Assembly: GCA_021732045.1 (NCBI GenBank)
Contig: JAKFWK010000006.1
Location: forward strand, 1-64,000
Reading direction: 5' to 3'
Origin: Sulfurimonas sp.
GTDB taxonomy: Bacteria; Campylobacterota; Campylobacteria; Campylobacterales; Sulfurimonadaceae
DNA length: 64,000 nt
Both the position numbers and the translations under genes were made by a program. Position 1 is the stretch's first letter; each line of letters begins with the position of its first letter. Positions 53,188 to 62,310 of the stretch are shown here, in pieces. Below the pieces are notes generated by a model. That model was not told where the DNA came from, searched no databases, and was given only the letters and a program-made list of their open reading frames with translations.

Positions 53188-53209
53188 TTGATTTAGATTT
53201 TTAAAACAG

Positions 53210-53259
53210 CATCGAGACACTCCTTTAAACAAGGAGCGTTTATCCTATGGTGCTTGATG
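53210..53259. ncRNA. structured 3' element between the small secreted protein and purL
   Basis: CATCGAG pairs with CTTGATG (one G-U), a bulge, CAC/GTG, and an inner TCCTT/AAGGA hairpin, making a branched, bulged stem of 50 bases. It may be a terminator-like 3' structure for one of the convergent genes or a small RNA. Based only on pairing. Confidence 0.3.
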
Positions 53260-53332
53260 TTTAATATTTAATTTTATGAGATAAATCGTACTCACCAAAG
53301 AGTGGTGAGCAGTTAGAAAAAAGGTTTAATTA

Positions 53333-55546
53333 CTAAATATCTCTCTCTATAACTCTTTTAAATGTATTGAAATAGTTATCTTTTAGCTCTTCCATACTCA
53401 TCTCCAAGTTGTTGATTATGATACTATCTCCGCCGACTATACCGATTTTATGATTTGGTAAAATTCCTGCCATTGATTCAAAATCAGCACAATTTTCCTG
53501 TTTTACTTCTATAATTGCTCTACTCATGCTCTCTGCAAAAATATCTCTCTCATCATTTACAGGCATTCTAACATCACAGCCAAATCCAGATACCGCAGCC
53601 ATTTTAGCAAGTGTGATAGCCACACCGCCACTGCTTACATCTTTTGCGGACTCTAGCATGCCTTTTTTGTTTGCTTCTATAACCAAATCCCAAAGAGCAA
53701 GTTCATTTTCGTAGTCTATCACAGGGATTTTGCCAGCAACAGCGCCACAAATCTCTTTCATGTAAAGTGAACCACCAAATTCAGAGTTTGATTCGCCGAC
53801 AAGATAAAGAGTGTTTCCCTCTCCTTGAAAACTTGACATCAAAACTTTGTTTGCATCATCGTTAACACCAACAGTCGCTATTGAGGGAGTTGGAAAAACA
53901 GAAACGCCATTTGTTTCGTTATAAAGAGACACATTTCCACCGATTACTGGCGTTGTAAGTTCCAAACAAGCCTCTTTTATACCCAAACAACTCTCTGCAA
54001 ACTGCCACATAACTTCTGGATTTTCTGGATTTCCAAAGTTTAGACAATCCGTAATAGCAAGTGGTCTAGCTCCACTCATAGCAACATTTCTACCGCTCTC
54101 AATAACAGCAGCTGCAGCTCCAGCTTTTGGGTCGATATAACAGTAGCGAACATTACAATCAGCGCTCATAGCAAGCGCTTTTCCATTCTCTTTTACTCTG
54201 ATAACAGAAGCATCAAGCATTCCGCCTTTTTTTATAGTGTTTGTTTGTACCATTGAGTCATATTGAGTGTAAATCCACGATTTATCTACAACTTCCATAG
54301 ATTTGGTAAGCTTACTAAATGCCTCTTTGTTTGACACTCTCTCAAAATCATCAATTGTAACATCCGCAATTTTGTCCAAATACGCTGGGCGACTCATTGG
54401 ACGGTTCAGAACTGGGGCTTCTTCACTAACAGGATCCACTGGAACCTCAGCCACTCTCTCTCCATGCCAGAAAAGCTCCATTTTTCCAGTTGCAGTTACT
54501 TCGCCAACAACAGCAACATCCAAATCCCACTTTTCAAAGATTTTTATAATCTCTGATTCACTCCCTTTTTTTGCACAAAGCAACATTCTCTCTTGGGATT
54601 CACTTAACATAAACTCATAAGGAGTCATTCCCTCTTCACGAGCCGGAATGCGGTCAAGGTGCATTATCATACCGCTGCCGCTTCTTCCCGCCATCTCAAA
54701 AGATGAAGAGGTAAGTCCAGCAGCTCCCATATCTTGAATACCCACAACATGTTCAGTTTTAAACAGCTCTAGACAAGCTTCGAGCAAAAGTTTTTCAGTA
54801 AATGGATCGCCTACTTGAACGGTTGGGCGAAGAGATTTGCTCTCCTCTGTAAAACTATCACTGCTCATGACAGCTCCACCTAAACCATCTCGTCCTGTTT
54901 TAGCACCGACATAAATTACCGGATTTCCTATACCGTCAGCTCTTCCATAAAAAATCTCATCAGATTTTGCAAGCCCCAAAGTAAAAGCATTTACAAGAAT
55001 GTTACCGTTATAGCACTCGTCAAAACTGGTTTCACCGCCGATAGTCGGAACACCCATACAGTTTCCGTAACCACCGATTCCCTCTACAACACCGCGAACA
55101 AGATACCTCTGATGAGCAGAAATTTTATCATCATTTAAAACATTACCGAATCTAAGAGCATTTAAGTTTGCAATAGGTCTTGCTCCCATAGTGAAAACAT
55201 CTCTCATGATTCCACCAACACCAGTTGCGGCACCTTGATATGGCTCTATAAAACTTGGATGATTATGTGACTCCATCTTAAAAACAGCAGCATATCCGCC
55301 ACCAATATCAATTACTCCAGCATTTTCACCAGGACCCTGAATTACCCATGGAGCCTTTGTTGGAAAACCACTTAAATGAACTTTTGAAGATTTATATGAG
55401 CAGTGTTCGCTCCACATCGCAGAGAAAATACCAATCTCCACCAAGTTTGGTTCACGACCTAATATTTTTTTTATATGTGTGTAATCTTCATTTGAAAGCT
55501 TGTGTGATTTAAGTACTTTTTCTATATCTTGAAGTTGTTGGCTCAC
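53333..55546 (-). CDS. purL: phosphoribosylformylglycinamidine synthase II
   Basis: PurL converts FGAR to FGAM with ATP and ammonia from PurQ in purine synthesis. The 737 residues are the small-PurL length used with separate PurS and PurQ. The start is placed at a GTG (55546), because an AGGAACT site lies just before it and the usual N-terminus follows; a longer frame upstream has no ribosome binding site. [30 protein letters not shown] (family signature, quoted by ends) and the [17 protein letters not shown] region are present. Cytoplasmic. Confidence 0.95.
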   Translation of the reverse strand: MSQQLQDIEKVLKSHKLSNEDYTHIKKILGREPNLVEIGIFSAMWSEHCSYKSSKVHLSGFPTKAPWVIQGPGENAGVIDIGGGYAAVFKMESHNHPSFIEPYQGAATGVGGIMRDVFTMGARPIANLNALRFGNVLNDDKISAHQRYLVRGVVEGIGGYGNCMGVPTIGGETSFDECYNGNILVNAFTLGLAKSDEIFYGRADGIGNPVIYVGAKTGRDGLGGAVMSSDSFTEESKSLRPTVQVGDPFTEKLLLEACLELFKTEHVVGIQDMGAAGLTSSSFEMAGRSGSGMIMHLDRIPAREEGMTPYEFMLSESQERMLLCAKKGSESEIIKIFEKWDLDVAVVGEVTATGKMELFWHGERVAEVPVDPVSEEAPVLNRPMSRPAYLDKIADVTIDDFERVSNKEAFSKLTKSMEVVDKSWIYTQYDSMVQTNTIKKGGMLDASVIRVKENGKALAMSADCNVRYCYIDPKAGAAAAVIESGRNVAMSGARPLAITDCLNFGNPENPEVMWQFAESCLGIKEACLELTTPVIGGNVSLYNETNGVSVFPTPSIATVGVNDDANKVLMSSFQGEGNTLYLVGESNSEFGGSLYMKEICGAVAGKIPVIDYENELALWDLVIEANKKGMLESAKDVSSGGVAITLAKMAAVSGFGCDVRMPVNDERDIFAESMSRAIIEVKQENCADFESMAGILPNHKIGIVGGDSIIINNLEMSMEELKDNYFNTFKRVIERDI

Positions 55547-55654
55547 GGATAGTTCCTGAAATTTTGGTTTTACCAATGTCATGCACCAAAACGAACTAGT
55601 ACATAACATCAGTTTTTAAGGGTGGATTATATCTAAATGGGTGTAAAAAGAGTT

Positions 55655-56179
55655 TTAATGAAAAGAAAAATCAGCTTTTGTTTTTATATTTTTCTTCAAA
55701 GAGAATATATTTTTATAGAAAATTTCCAATATTTCATACTCTTTTTTACCACTTGGAATTTTAACTATAAAGTCATCGCCACACTCTTTTCCTATCATGG
55801 CACGAGAGAGTGGAGCATGTACAGAAATAAGACAATTTTCTGGCTCAGACTCTAAAACTCCGCAGATAGTGTATGTAAACTCCTCATTACTGCTAATATC
55901 TAGGAGTTTTACACTACTTCCAAAGCCTACTTTGTTGTGTGAGTGTTTTGATGGGTCTATGATTTGTGATTTTTGAATCATGGAGTTTAGATAAAAAAGT
56001 CTCTTATCTATAAATCTAAGCTTCTCTTTTGCTGCCTGATAATCAGCATTTTCACTTCTGTCACCAAGCGCGGCAGCTACCAATTTTTCTTGCGCTGTCT
56101 TTGGTTTTTCAACCTCTAGTAAGAACTTAAATTCTGCTATTATAAGGTCGTATCCCTCTTGACTTATGGGTTCTTGCAC
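55655..56179 (-). CDS. GreA/GreB-family transcript cleavage factor
   Basis: A 174-residue protein with the N-terminal coiled coil and C-terminal FKBP-like domain of Gre factors. The tip has the acidic GDRSENADYQAAKEK (D40, E43) that acts in RNA polymerase's secondary channel; this wording is close to GreB. The C-terminal domain continues past the usual end (KIPSGKKEYEILEIFYKN) with a basic tail. It rescues backtracked polymerase by stimulating transcript cleavage. It follows a hypothetical gene by eight bases. Confidence 0.85.
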   Translation of the reverse strand: MQEPISQEGYDLIIAEFKFLLEVEKPKTAQEKLVAAALGDRSENADYQAAKEKLRFIDKRLFYLNSMIQKSQIIDPSKHSHNKVGFGSSVKLLDISSNEEFTYTICGVLESEPENCLISVHAPLSRAMIGKECGDDFIVKIPSGKKEYEILEIFYKNIFSLKKNIKTKADFSFH

Positions 56180-56187
56180 TCTGAAAA

Positions 56188-56514
56188 TTAACCCTCAAAC
56201 CCTATGATATAATATGTCTCTTTGTCTTTGACTTTTTCAATTTTTATTTTAAATTTATCACTAAATCTCTGCACTTTCTCATGCGCTTCTTCGCTTAATT
56301 CTGGAGTAATAGAGTCAATTTTGATTTTAAAATAGTCGTTTGAGTTTGAAAGAGCGACATAGGCACCATTTACTTTTAGGTGGTCATGCAAATCCATAAT
56401 ATGTTTTTGTATCTTCTCATAACCAATCGTGTTCTTTTCAATTTTTTCAAGCTGCTTCAATAAAGCATCATTTGGAACATATCCTAATTGTGTAAGCATG
56501 GCATCTCTTTGCAT
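56188..56514 (-). CDS. conserved hypothetical protein
   Basis: A 108-residue cytoplasmic protein from the ATG at 56514, which follows an AAAGGACAG site. It has a helical N-terminal half (LTQLGYVPNDALLKQLEKIEKNT) and a strand-rich C-terminal half (YFKIKIDSITPELSEEAHEK, KDKETYYIIGFEG). Not recognised. It is cotranscribed with the Gre factor. Confidence 0.6.
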   Translation of the reverse strand: MQRDAMLTQLGYVPNDALLKQLEKIEKNTIGYEKIQKHIMDLHDHLKVNGAYVALSNSNDYFKIKIDSITPELSEEAHEKVQRFSDKFKIKIEKVKDKETYYIIGFEG

Positions 56515-56639
56515 TTCTGTCCTTTTTTTTAAAAAATGATAGCAATATTTTGTAAACACGATAAATATTCAGTCATTTGTTTATATAGATTTACTATAAT
56601 AATGTTAATTTTAACAGTCTACAAAGAGAGAAAAACATA

Positions 56640-57437
56640 ATGACAGAAGATATACTCAAGCAGATTAAACAACTTCCACCCCTTCCGGAGTCTGCTATGC
56701 AGATAGAAGCTGTTTATCAAAATCCAGATAGTAATTTCAATGATATGGTAAAAATATTGGAGACTGATCCTCTTTTAACGGCTGATATTTTAAAAGCTGC
56801 TAACTCCCCGCTTTATGGATTCTCTAGAGAGATAAATGCTATAAGTCAAGCGGTTGGTCTTTTTGGAATGGGCACAATCAGGGGCTTTGCGCTTGCAAGT
56901 ATTATAAAAAAAAGTTTTGCCCTCAATCTATCTCCTTATGGAATTGATAGCGATACATTCTCTATATTATCAAAAAGACAACATGCGCTTGTGACTGCAT
57001 GGTGCCTAAGAAAAGAACCTAAGCTTCTAGGAATTCTCTCTCCTGCTGCTTTTCTTGTGGAGATTGGTAAAGTTTTAATATCTCAGCATATGCTCATAAA
57101 TAATCTTCAAGAGCAGTTTAAAGAGGCCCTCAAAGAACTTCAGGATGTGGAAGCAGCAGAGAGAGCAATTGTTGGTGTTGATACTCCGGAAGTTAGTGCT
57201 TCAATATTTGAGCAGTGGAAATTTGAACCTAGTCTAGTAAACACAATTCGTCATTGTCTAAATCCTGATAAAGCACAAGATGCTGATAGAAAAGCAGCGC
57301 AGATACTGCATGTAACAAGAACAGCTGTTCCTTTAAATGGTGTTATCACAGAGGAGAGCTTAGTTGCCGCAAGAGAACTAATCAACAAATATTCACTCGA
57401 TATAGAAAGCTTTGAAAAAGCTGCTCTACTTATCTAG
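56640..57437 (+). CDS. HDOD-domain protein
   Basis: A 265-residue HDOD protein: IKQLPPLPESAMQIEAVYQNPDSNFNDMVKILETDPLLTADILKAANSPLYGF (quoted in outline) is the diagnostic N-terminal part, and ISQAVGLFGMGTIRGFALAS follows. Such domains lack the full HD metal site and act in signalling rather than hydrolysis. It is directly followed by rnr with no gap, so it is cotranscribed. A divergent hypothetical gene lies upstream. The partner is unknown. Confidence 0.85.
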   Translation: MTEDILKQIKQLPPLPESAMQIEAVYQNPDSNFNDMVKILETDPLLTADILKAANSPLYGFSREINAISQAVGLFGMGTIRGFALASIIKKSFALNLSPYGIDSDTFSILSKRQHALVTAWCLRKEPKLLGILSPAAFLVEIGKVLISQHMLINNLQEQFKEALKELQDVEAAERAIVGVDTPEVSASIFEQWKFEPSLVNTIRHCLNPDKAQDADRKAAQILHVTRTAVPLNGVITEESLVAARELINKYSLDIESFEKAALLI

Positions 57438-59369
57438 ATGAAATCTCTTCTTATAAGGCTTACTCACGGCTTGAGTGAGCAAGATATCTCCGCGGACGAA
57501 CTTGTGCGCGTCAACAGCTTTTTCGCAAAAAATTACATTACAAAAAAAGACAATATTTATAAATTCAACTCCAAGTATCGTGCTGGCACACTAGGGCTTG
57601 TTCAAAAAGGTACAGCGTACCTTAATGTTATTGGCGAAAATGTTCATGACCTCTTTATCGGCGAGGGTGATTTAGGAAATGCGACTGAAGGAGATCTTAT
57701 AATAGCTCAAAGATTATTAGGCGTCAGAGGAACCCCCAGTGCAAAAATTGTTGAAATTGTTGGTAGAGCACAGACATTTAGCGTGGCTTACATAATCACA
57801 AGAGATGGTAAAAAATCTCTAGTCAATCTAAAAAATGACCATCCAATAGGCGCAGAACAAGAACTTAACAGCTATAGCGATGGTGATGTTTTTAAAGTAG
57901 AAAATCAGACTTATACCATTATGGAGAAGCTAGGAAATATCGCAGATCCACTCGTTGATGAAAAAATAGTTCTTGCACAATTTAACAAACACGATGAATT
58001 TGATAGTGAAGTTCTAGAAATCGCAAAATCTTTTAAAGAGGTAGATGCTTCAAACTATCCAACTAGAGTTGATTTGAGGTATCTCAATTTTTGTACGATC
58101 GATCCAGTAACAGCAAAAGATTTTGATGATGCAATCTGTTGGGATGATGAAAACAGCACTCTTTATGTTGCTATTGCCGATGTTAGCGAGTATGTCACGC
58201 CATTTGGCGCGATTGATAACGAGGCAATTTATAGAAGTTTCTCTATCTATCTTCCGCATCGTTCTATCCCGATGCTCCCTCGTGAGCTAAGTGAAACACT
58301 CTGCTCACTTCAGGCTCATGTCGATAGATTGGCGTATGTTTTTGAGATAAAACTTGACATTAACACTCTTGAAGTTACTAAATCAAAAGTTTATGAGGCA
58401 ATAATCCACTCTGATAGAAGATTTAACTATGAAGAGATAGATAGTTTTTTTGATGGGAAACTAGAAGCAAAAAATCCAGAAGAAGAGAAGATTTTTGAGT
58501 ATATCAAAAAACTTAGAGTAGTGACTGATAGGCTAAAGGCAAAAAGACTAAAGGTTGGCTATGACTTCCGCTCAGAAGAGATTGAGATGGTGATTGATGA
58601 AAACTCAAATCTCGTCTCAACTGCTTTTGCAAAAGAGACTCCCTCTCACGCACTTATAGAAGATTGTATGTTGCTTGCAAACAAAGAGGCGGCTGCGCAG
58701 TTTAAAAGAGGGATTTTCAGAATACATGAACCTCCAAGCCAGTTAAAACTTCAAAAACTTTATCAAGAACTAGCTGGAGTTGGAATATTTGTAGATATAA
58801 AAAGTTCCATAAAAGAGACAATCACAAACATTCAAGATCAAGCAAGAGCAATGAATTTAGAAGCAGAGGTCGATACTCTCATTATTCGCTCACAGATGCA
58901 AGCTAGATATGCACCAATAAACGCAGGACACTTTGGACTTGGATTTGAGCAGTACACACACTTTACCTCTCCTATCCGAAGATATAGTGATTTGATAGTC
59001 CATAGATTACTAAAAGCAATTGCAAATCATGATACTATTGAAGGTTCGTATGTTCTTCGAAATATAGAATCGTTGAGTATGACAATAAGCGAAAAAGAGA
59101 GAGAAGCCAGCACGATAGAAGTTGAATTTATGGCGAGAAAATTTGCTAGATGGGCAGAGACAAATATAGGCAAAGAACTTAAAGCTCGAATCATAGAGAC
59201 TCTGCCAGAACTTAAAGCTGAGCTTCATGATGAAGTGCAAGGTGCGAAAATACATATCGTATCTGCTTCAAAAGCGACTCTATTTGAAGATGTGATAATT
59301 AGCATTACTAAAGTTGACATACCAAAAGCCAAAATATTTGCAGAAATACTTAAGATTGTTGATGTATAA
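57438..59369 (+). CDS. rnr: ribonuclease R
   Basis: A 643-residue RNase II/R exonuclease (3'-5', processive). The RNB site is IDPVTAKDFDDAICWDD: D222, D228, D230 and D231 are in place. ETPSHALIEDCMLLANKEAA and YTHFTSPIRRYSDLIVHRLL are also present. The length equals other epsilonproteobacterial RNase R proteins, which are shorter than E. coli's (813 residues), and the S1 region is reduced at the C-terminus. It overlaps holA by eight bases. Confidence 0.92.
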   Translation: MKSLLIRLTHGLSEQDISADELVRVNSFFAKNYITKKDNIYKFNSKYRAGTLGLVQKGTAYLNVIGENVHDLFIGEGDLGNATEGDLIIAQRLLGVRGTPSAKIVEIVGRAQTFSVAYIITRDGKKSLVNLKNDHPIGAEQELNSYSDGDVFKVENQTYTIMEKLGNIADPLVDEKIVLAQFNKHDEFDSEVLEIAKSFKEVDASNYPTRVDLRYLNFCTIDPVTAKDFDDAICWDDENSTLYVAIADVSEYVTPFGAIDNEAIYRSFSIYLPHRSIPMLPRELSETLCSLQAHVDRLAYVFEIKLDINTLEVTKSKVYEAIIHSDRRFNYEEIDSFFDGKLEAKNPEEEKIFEYIKKLRVVTDRLKAKRLKVGYDFRSEEIEMVIDENSNLVSTAFAKETPSHALIEDCMLLANKEAAAQFKRGIFRIHEPPSQLKLQKLYQELAGVGIFVDIKSSIKETITNIQDQARAMNLEAEVDTLIIRSQMQARYAPINAGHFGLGFEQYTHFTSPIRRYSDLIVHRLLKAIANHDTIEGSYVLRNIESLSMTISEKEREASTIEVEFMARKFARWAETNIGKELKARIIETLPELKAELHDEVQGAKIHIVSASKATLFEDVIISITKVDIPKAKIFAEILKIVDV

Positions 59370-60324
59370 AAACGAGCTAGACAAGCACATACAAAACGGT
59401 TCCGTTTCAAACAGCTTCGTTTTTTTTGGAGAGAGCAGTTTTTTGATCGATGCCTACACAAACAGAGTTACAGACATCGCAGATGCTTCACTTCTGAAGT
59501 TTTATCATGATGAGTACAACTTTGAATCAGCAAAAGCGCATCTATCACAATCTTCACTTTTTGGCGGACAAAATGTACTAATCATTAAAAGTGAAAAAAA
59601 GATTCCAAAAAAAGATTTGGATATTTTTATAAACTATTGTGAAAAAAACTCTGACAACATTTTCGTTTACGCCTATTATGGGGACGATTACACCACTTAT
59701 GCAAAAGCATTTGCCAAAACAAAAGCTATGAGCGTTAGGTTTTTCAATCCAAATTTGGGTGAGTCTATTTTCATAGTCTCTCAGATGGCGAAAGAGAAAA
59801 AAGTTAATATCGACAACTCCACCATTTCTCATCTTCTAAATATTCATAACACAGATGTAGCGCTTGCCTGCAATGAGATAGAAAAATTCAGAATTTTTGA
59901 TAGAGCCATAACGACAAAAGATGTGGATAATCTAGTTTTTGGATTGGCCCAAATCAACATAGATGAGCTTATAAAAAACATACTAAACAAAAAAGATTTT
60001 AAAGACGAGCTCTTAAACATCCTAGGACATGGAGAAAATGAGATAAGAGTAATTAGTGCGATAACCTCATATATCACGACGCTTTATATGTTTAACATCT
60101 ACATTCGCGTAAATGGTGTGGCAAATGCGCTTGACATATTAGGATACCCTGCCCCAAAATTTGTAGTTGATGAAAAAGCTGCTCTCTCTTTAAAGTTTAA
60201 ACCACAAACTTACCATAAACTACATAATCTCTTGCTTGATAGCGAGTTAAAGATGAAGAGTTCTGGTGTTGACAAAAGTGCTATTTTGCTCTCATCGCTC
60301 ATCAGATTACAAACAATTATTTAA
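59362..60324 (+). CDS. holA: DNA polymerase III delta subunit
   Basis: A 320-residue clamp-loader subunit that opens the sliding clamp. FVFFGESSFLIDAYTNRV is the (degenerate) N-terminal AAA segment, and SHLLNIHNTDVALACNEIEKF and KPQTYHKLHNLLLDSELKMKSS lie in the later domains. The ATG at 59362 overlaps the rnr stop, so translation is coupled. HolA proteins are poorly conserved; length and the C-terminal region support the call. It ends at a hairpin facing ilvC. Confidence 0.8.
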   Translation: MYKNELDKHIQNGSVSNSFVFFGESSFLIDAYTNRVTDIADASLLKFYHDEYNFESAKAHLSQSSLFGGQNVLIIKSEKKIPKKDLDIFINYCEKNSDNIFVYAYYGDDYTTYAKAFAKTKAMSVRFFNPNLGESIFIVSQMAKEKKVNIDNSTISHLLNIHNTDVALACNEIEKFRIFDRAITTKDVDNLVFGLAQINIDELIKNILNKKDFKDELLNILGHGENEIRVISAITSYITTLYMFNIYIRVNGVANALDILGYPAPKFVVDEKAALSLKFKPQTYHKLHNLLLDSELKMKSSGVDKSAILLSSLIRLQTII

Positions 60325-60410
60325 TTTACAGATAACATTTTAGCAATAAATGCGATAGTACATTTTTTTATAAGCTTGAAAAATTGTAAAAGATTTGTTT
60401 GGAGCAGAGT

Positions 60411-60438
60411 GCAACTCAACCAATAAAAGCTGAGTTGC
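60411..60438. terminator. hairpin between holA and ilvC
   Basis: GCAACTCA/TGAGTTGC, eight base pairs with a 12-base loop, between convergent genes. It probably terminates ilvC; no strong U-run is present on either strand. Confidence 0.55.
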
Positions 60439-60453
60439 GAAGATTTAAAAATA

Positions 60454-61476
<1,023 letters not shown>

Positions 61477-61495
61477 TTAATTTCCTTGTTTTATA

Positions 61496-61513
61496 TTAAG
61501 CTTAAATGCTTAA
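61496..61513. promoter_or_regulatory. small dyad in the ilvC leader
   Basis: TTAAGC/GCTTAA with a six-base centre lies 20 bases upstream of the ilvC ATG. Possible operator or leader stem-loop. Confidence 0.3.
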
Positions 61514-61522
61514 AAAATTTTC

Positions 61523-61561
61523 GGCATTATACTAAAATAAAGCAAAAACTTTTATAATGCC
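61523..61561. promoter_or_regulatory. divergent promoters with mirrored -10 regions
   Basis: GGCATTATA (61523-61531) and TATAATGCC (61553-61561) are a nine-base inverted repeat 21 bases apart. Each contains a -10 box: the left one serves ilvC (minus), the right one the 208-residue gene (plus). Confidence 0.55.
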
Positions 61562-61583
61562 CTCGAAATAAAAGGAAGTATGT

Positions 61584-62210
61584 ATGAAAAAATTCAATCT
61601 TTTTAAAGAAATTATTGTTGTCGACAAAAGTAAACTCTTAGAAGCCATAGAGTCTCAAAAACATTTTGGAATAAGGATTGATGGGGCAATACGCCATGAA
61701 CCTTTTACCATAGAAGATATACTTATCTACAGTGGTGTAGCCGAGATGAACGCACACCTTGAGGGTGCTCTTGGAAAAAACTATCAACTAGTAGTGGATG
61801 CGAACAGAGTTTTGATAAAAGCTTTTTCAAACTGGCAAGAGATTATAGGATACAACACTCCAAGAGCATCTTACGACGACACAACTGCCGATGGAGTTGA
61901 TGAGTTTTCAACAAAAGAGATGGAGGAGATTGGATGGAATGCTACGGAGTTTAACATCTCATACAGAGACCTTGTGGATATGCTAGAGGATAAGTGTGAT
62001 GGCACGATTATCTGTCTTGAACAAGAGTCACCATATATGTTTAGTGGTTTAGGTTTTATAGCAAACTTGGATGATGCAAAAAATATGTTGTTTGACTATT
62101 GTCAAAAAGAGATAAAAAAACTTATGTCTGAAGATGAGGATTTTGCGCTAGAAAACTTAAATGATGATGAGCTACAAGCCACTAGATTTTTCAATCTCTT
62201 ACCACAGTAA
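61584..62210 (+). CDS. conserved hypothetical protein
   Basis: A 208-residue soluble acidic protein with no signal. KLLEAIESQKHFGIRIDGAIRHEPFTIEDILIYSGV and GLGFIANLDDAKNMLFDYC are the most regular parts, but I do not know the family. It is monocistronic and divergent from ilvC; an AAAGGAAG site precedes the ATG. No motif suggests a function. Confidence 0.65.
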   Translation: MKKFNLFKEIIVVDKSKLLEAIESQKHFGIRIDGAIRHEPFTIEDILIYSGVAEMNAHLEGALGKNYQLVVDANRVLIKAFSNWQEIIGYNTPRASYDDTTADGVDEFSTKEMEEIGWNATEFNISYRDLVDMLEDKCDGTIICLEQESPYMFSGLGFIANLDDAKNMLFDYCQKEIKKLMSEDEDFALENLNDDELQATRFFNLLPQ

Positions 62211-62225
62211 CGCTAAAATAAACAA

Positions 62226-62310
62226 CTCCACTTTAGTGGGAGGAACTTATCGTCCACTCCAACTCACTAAAACTATGAAAAACTACTTTTTCGAGAATTG
62301 CAAGGTATGC
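62226..62310. repeat. intergenic stem-loop repeat, copy B
   Basis: A degenerate relative of the element at 24946-25077. By hand alignment 54 of 67 positions agree without gaps (24966-25032 against 62232-62298), including GAAAAA/TTTTTC stem-loop (62277-62292) and the CGAGAAT that follows. It lies immediately past the stop of the RND pump, as the other lies past sqr. Confidence 0.65.

Noticed and set aside
55547..55609. The longer purL start at 55609 or 55582
   Set aside because: No ribosome binding site precedes those ATGs, whereas an AGGAACT site lies before the GTG at 55546, which also gives the usual length.
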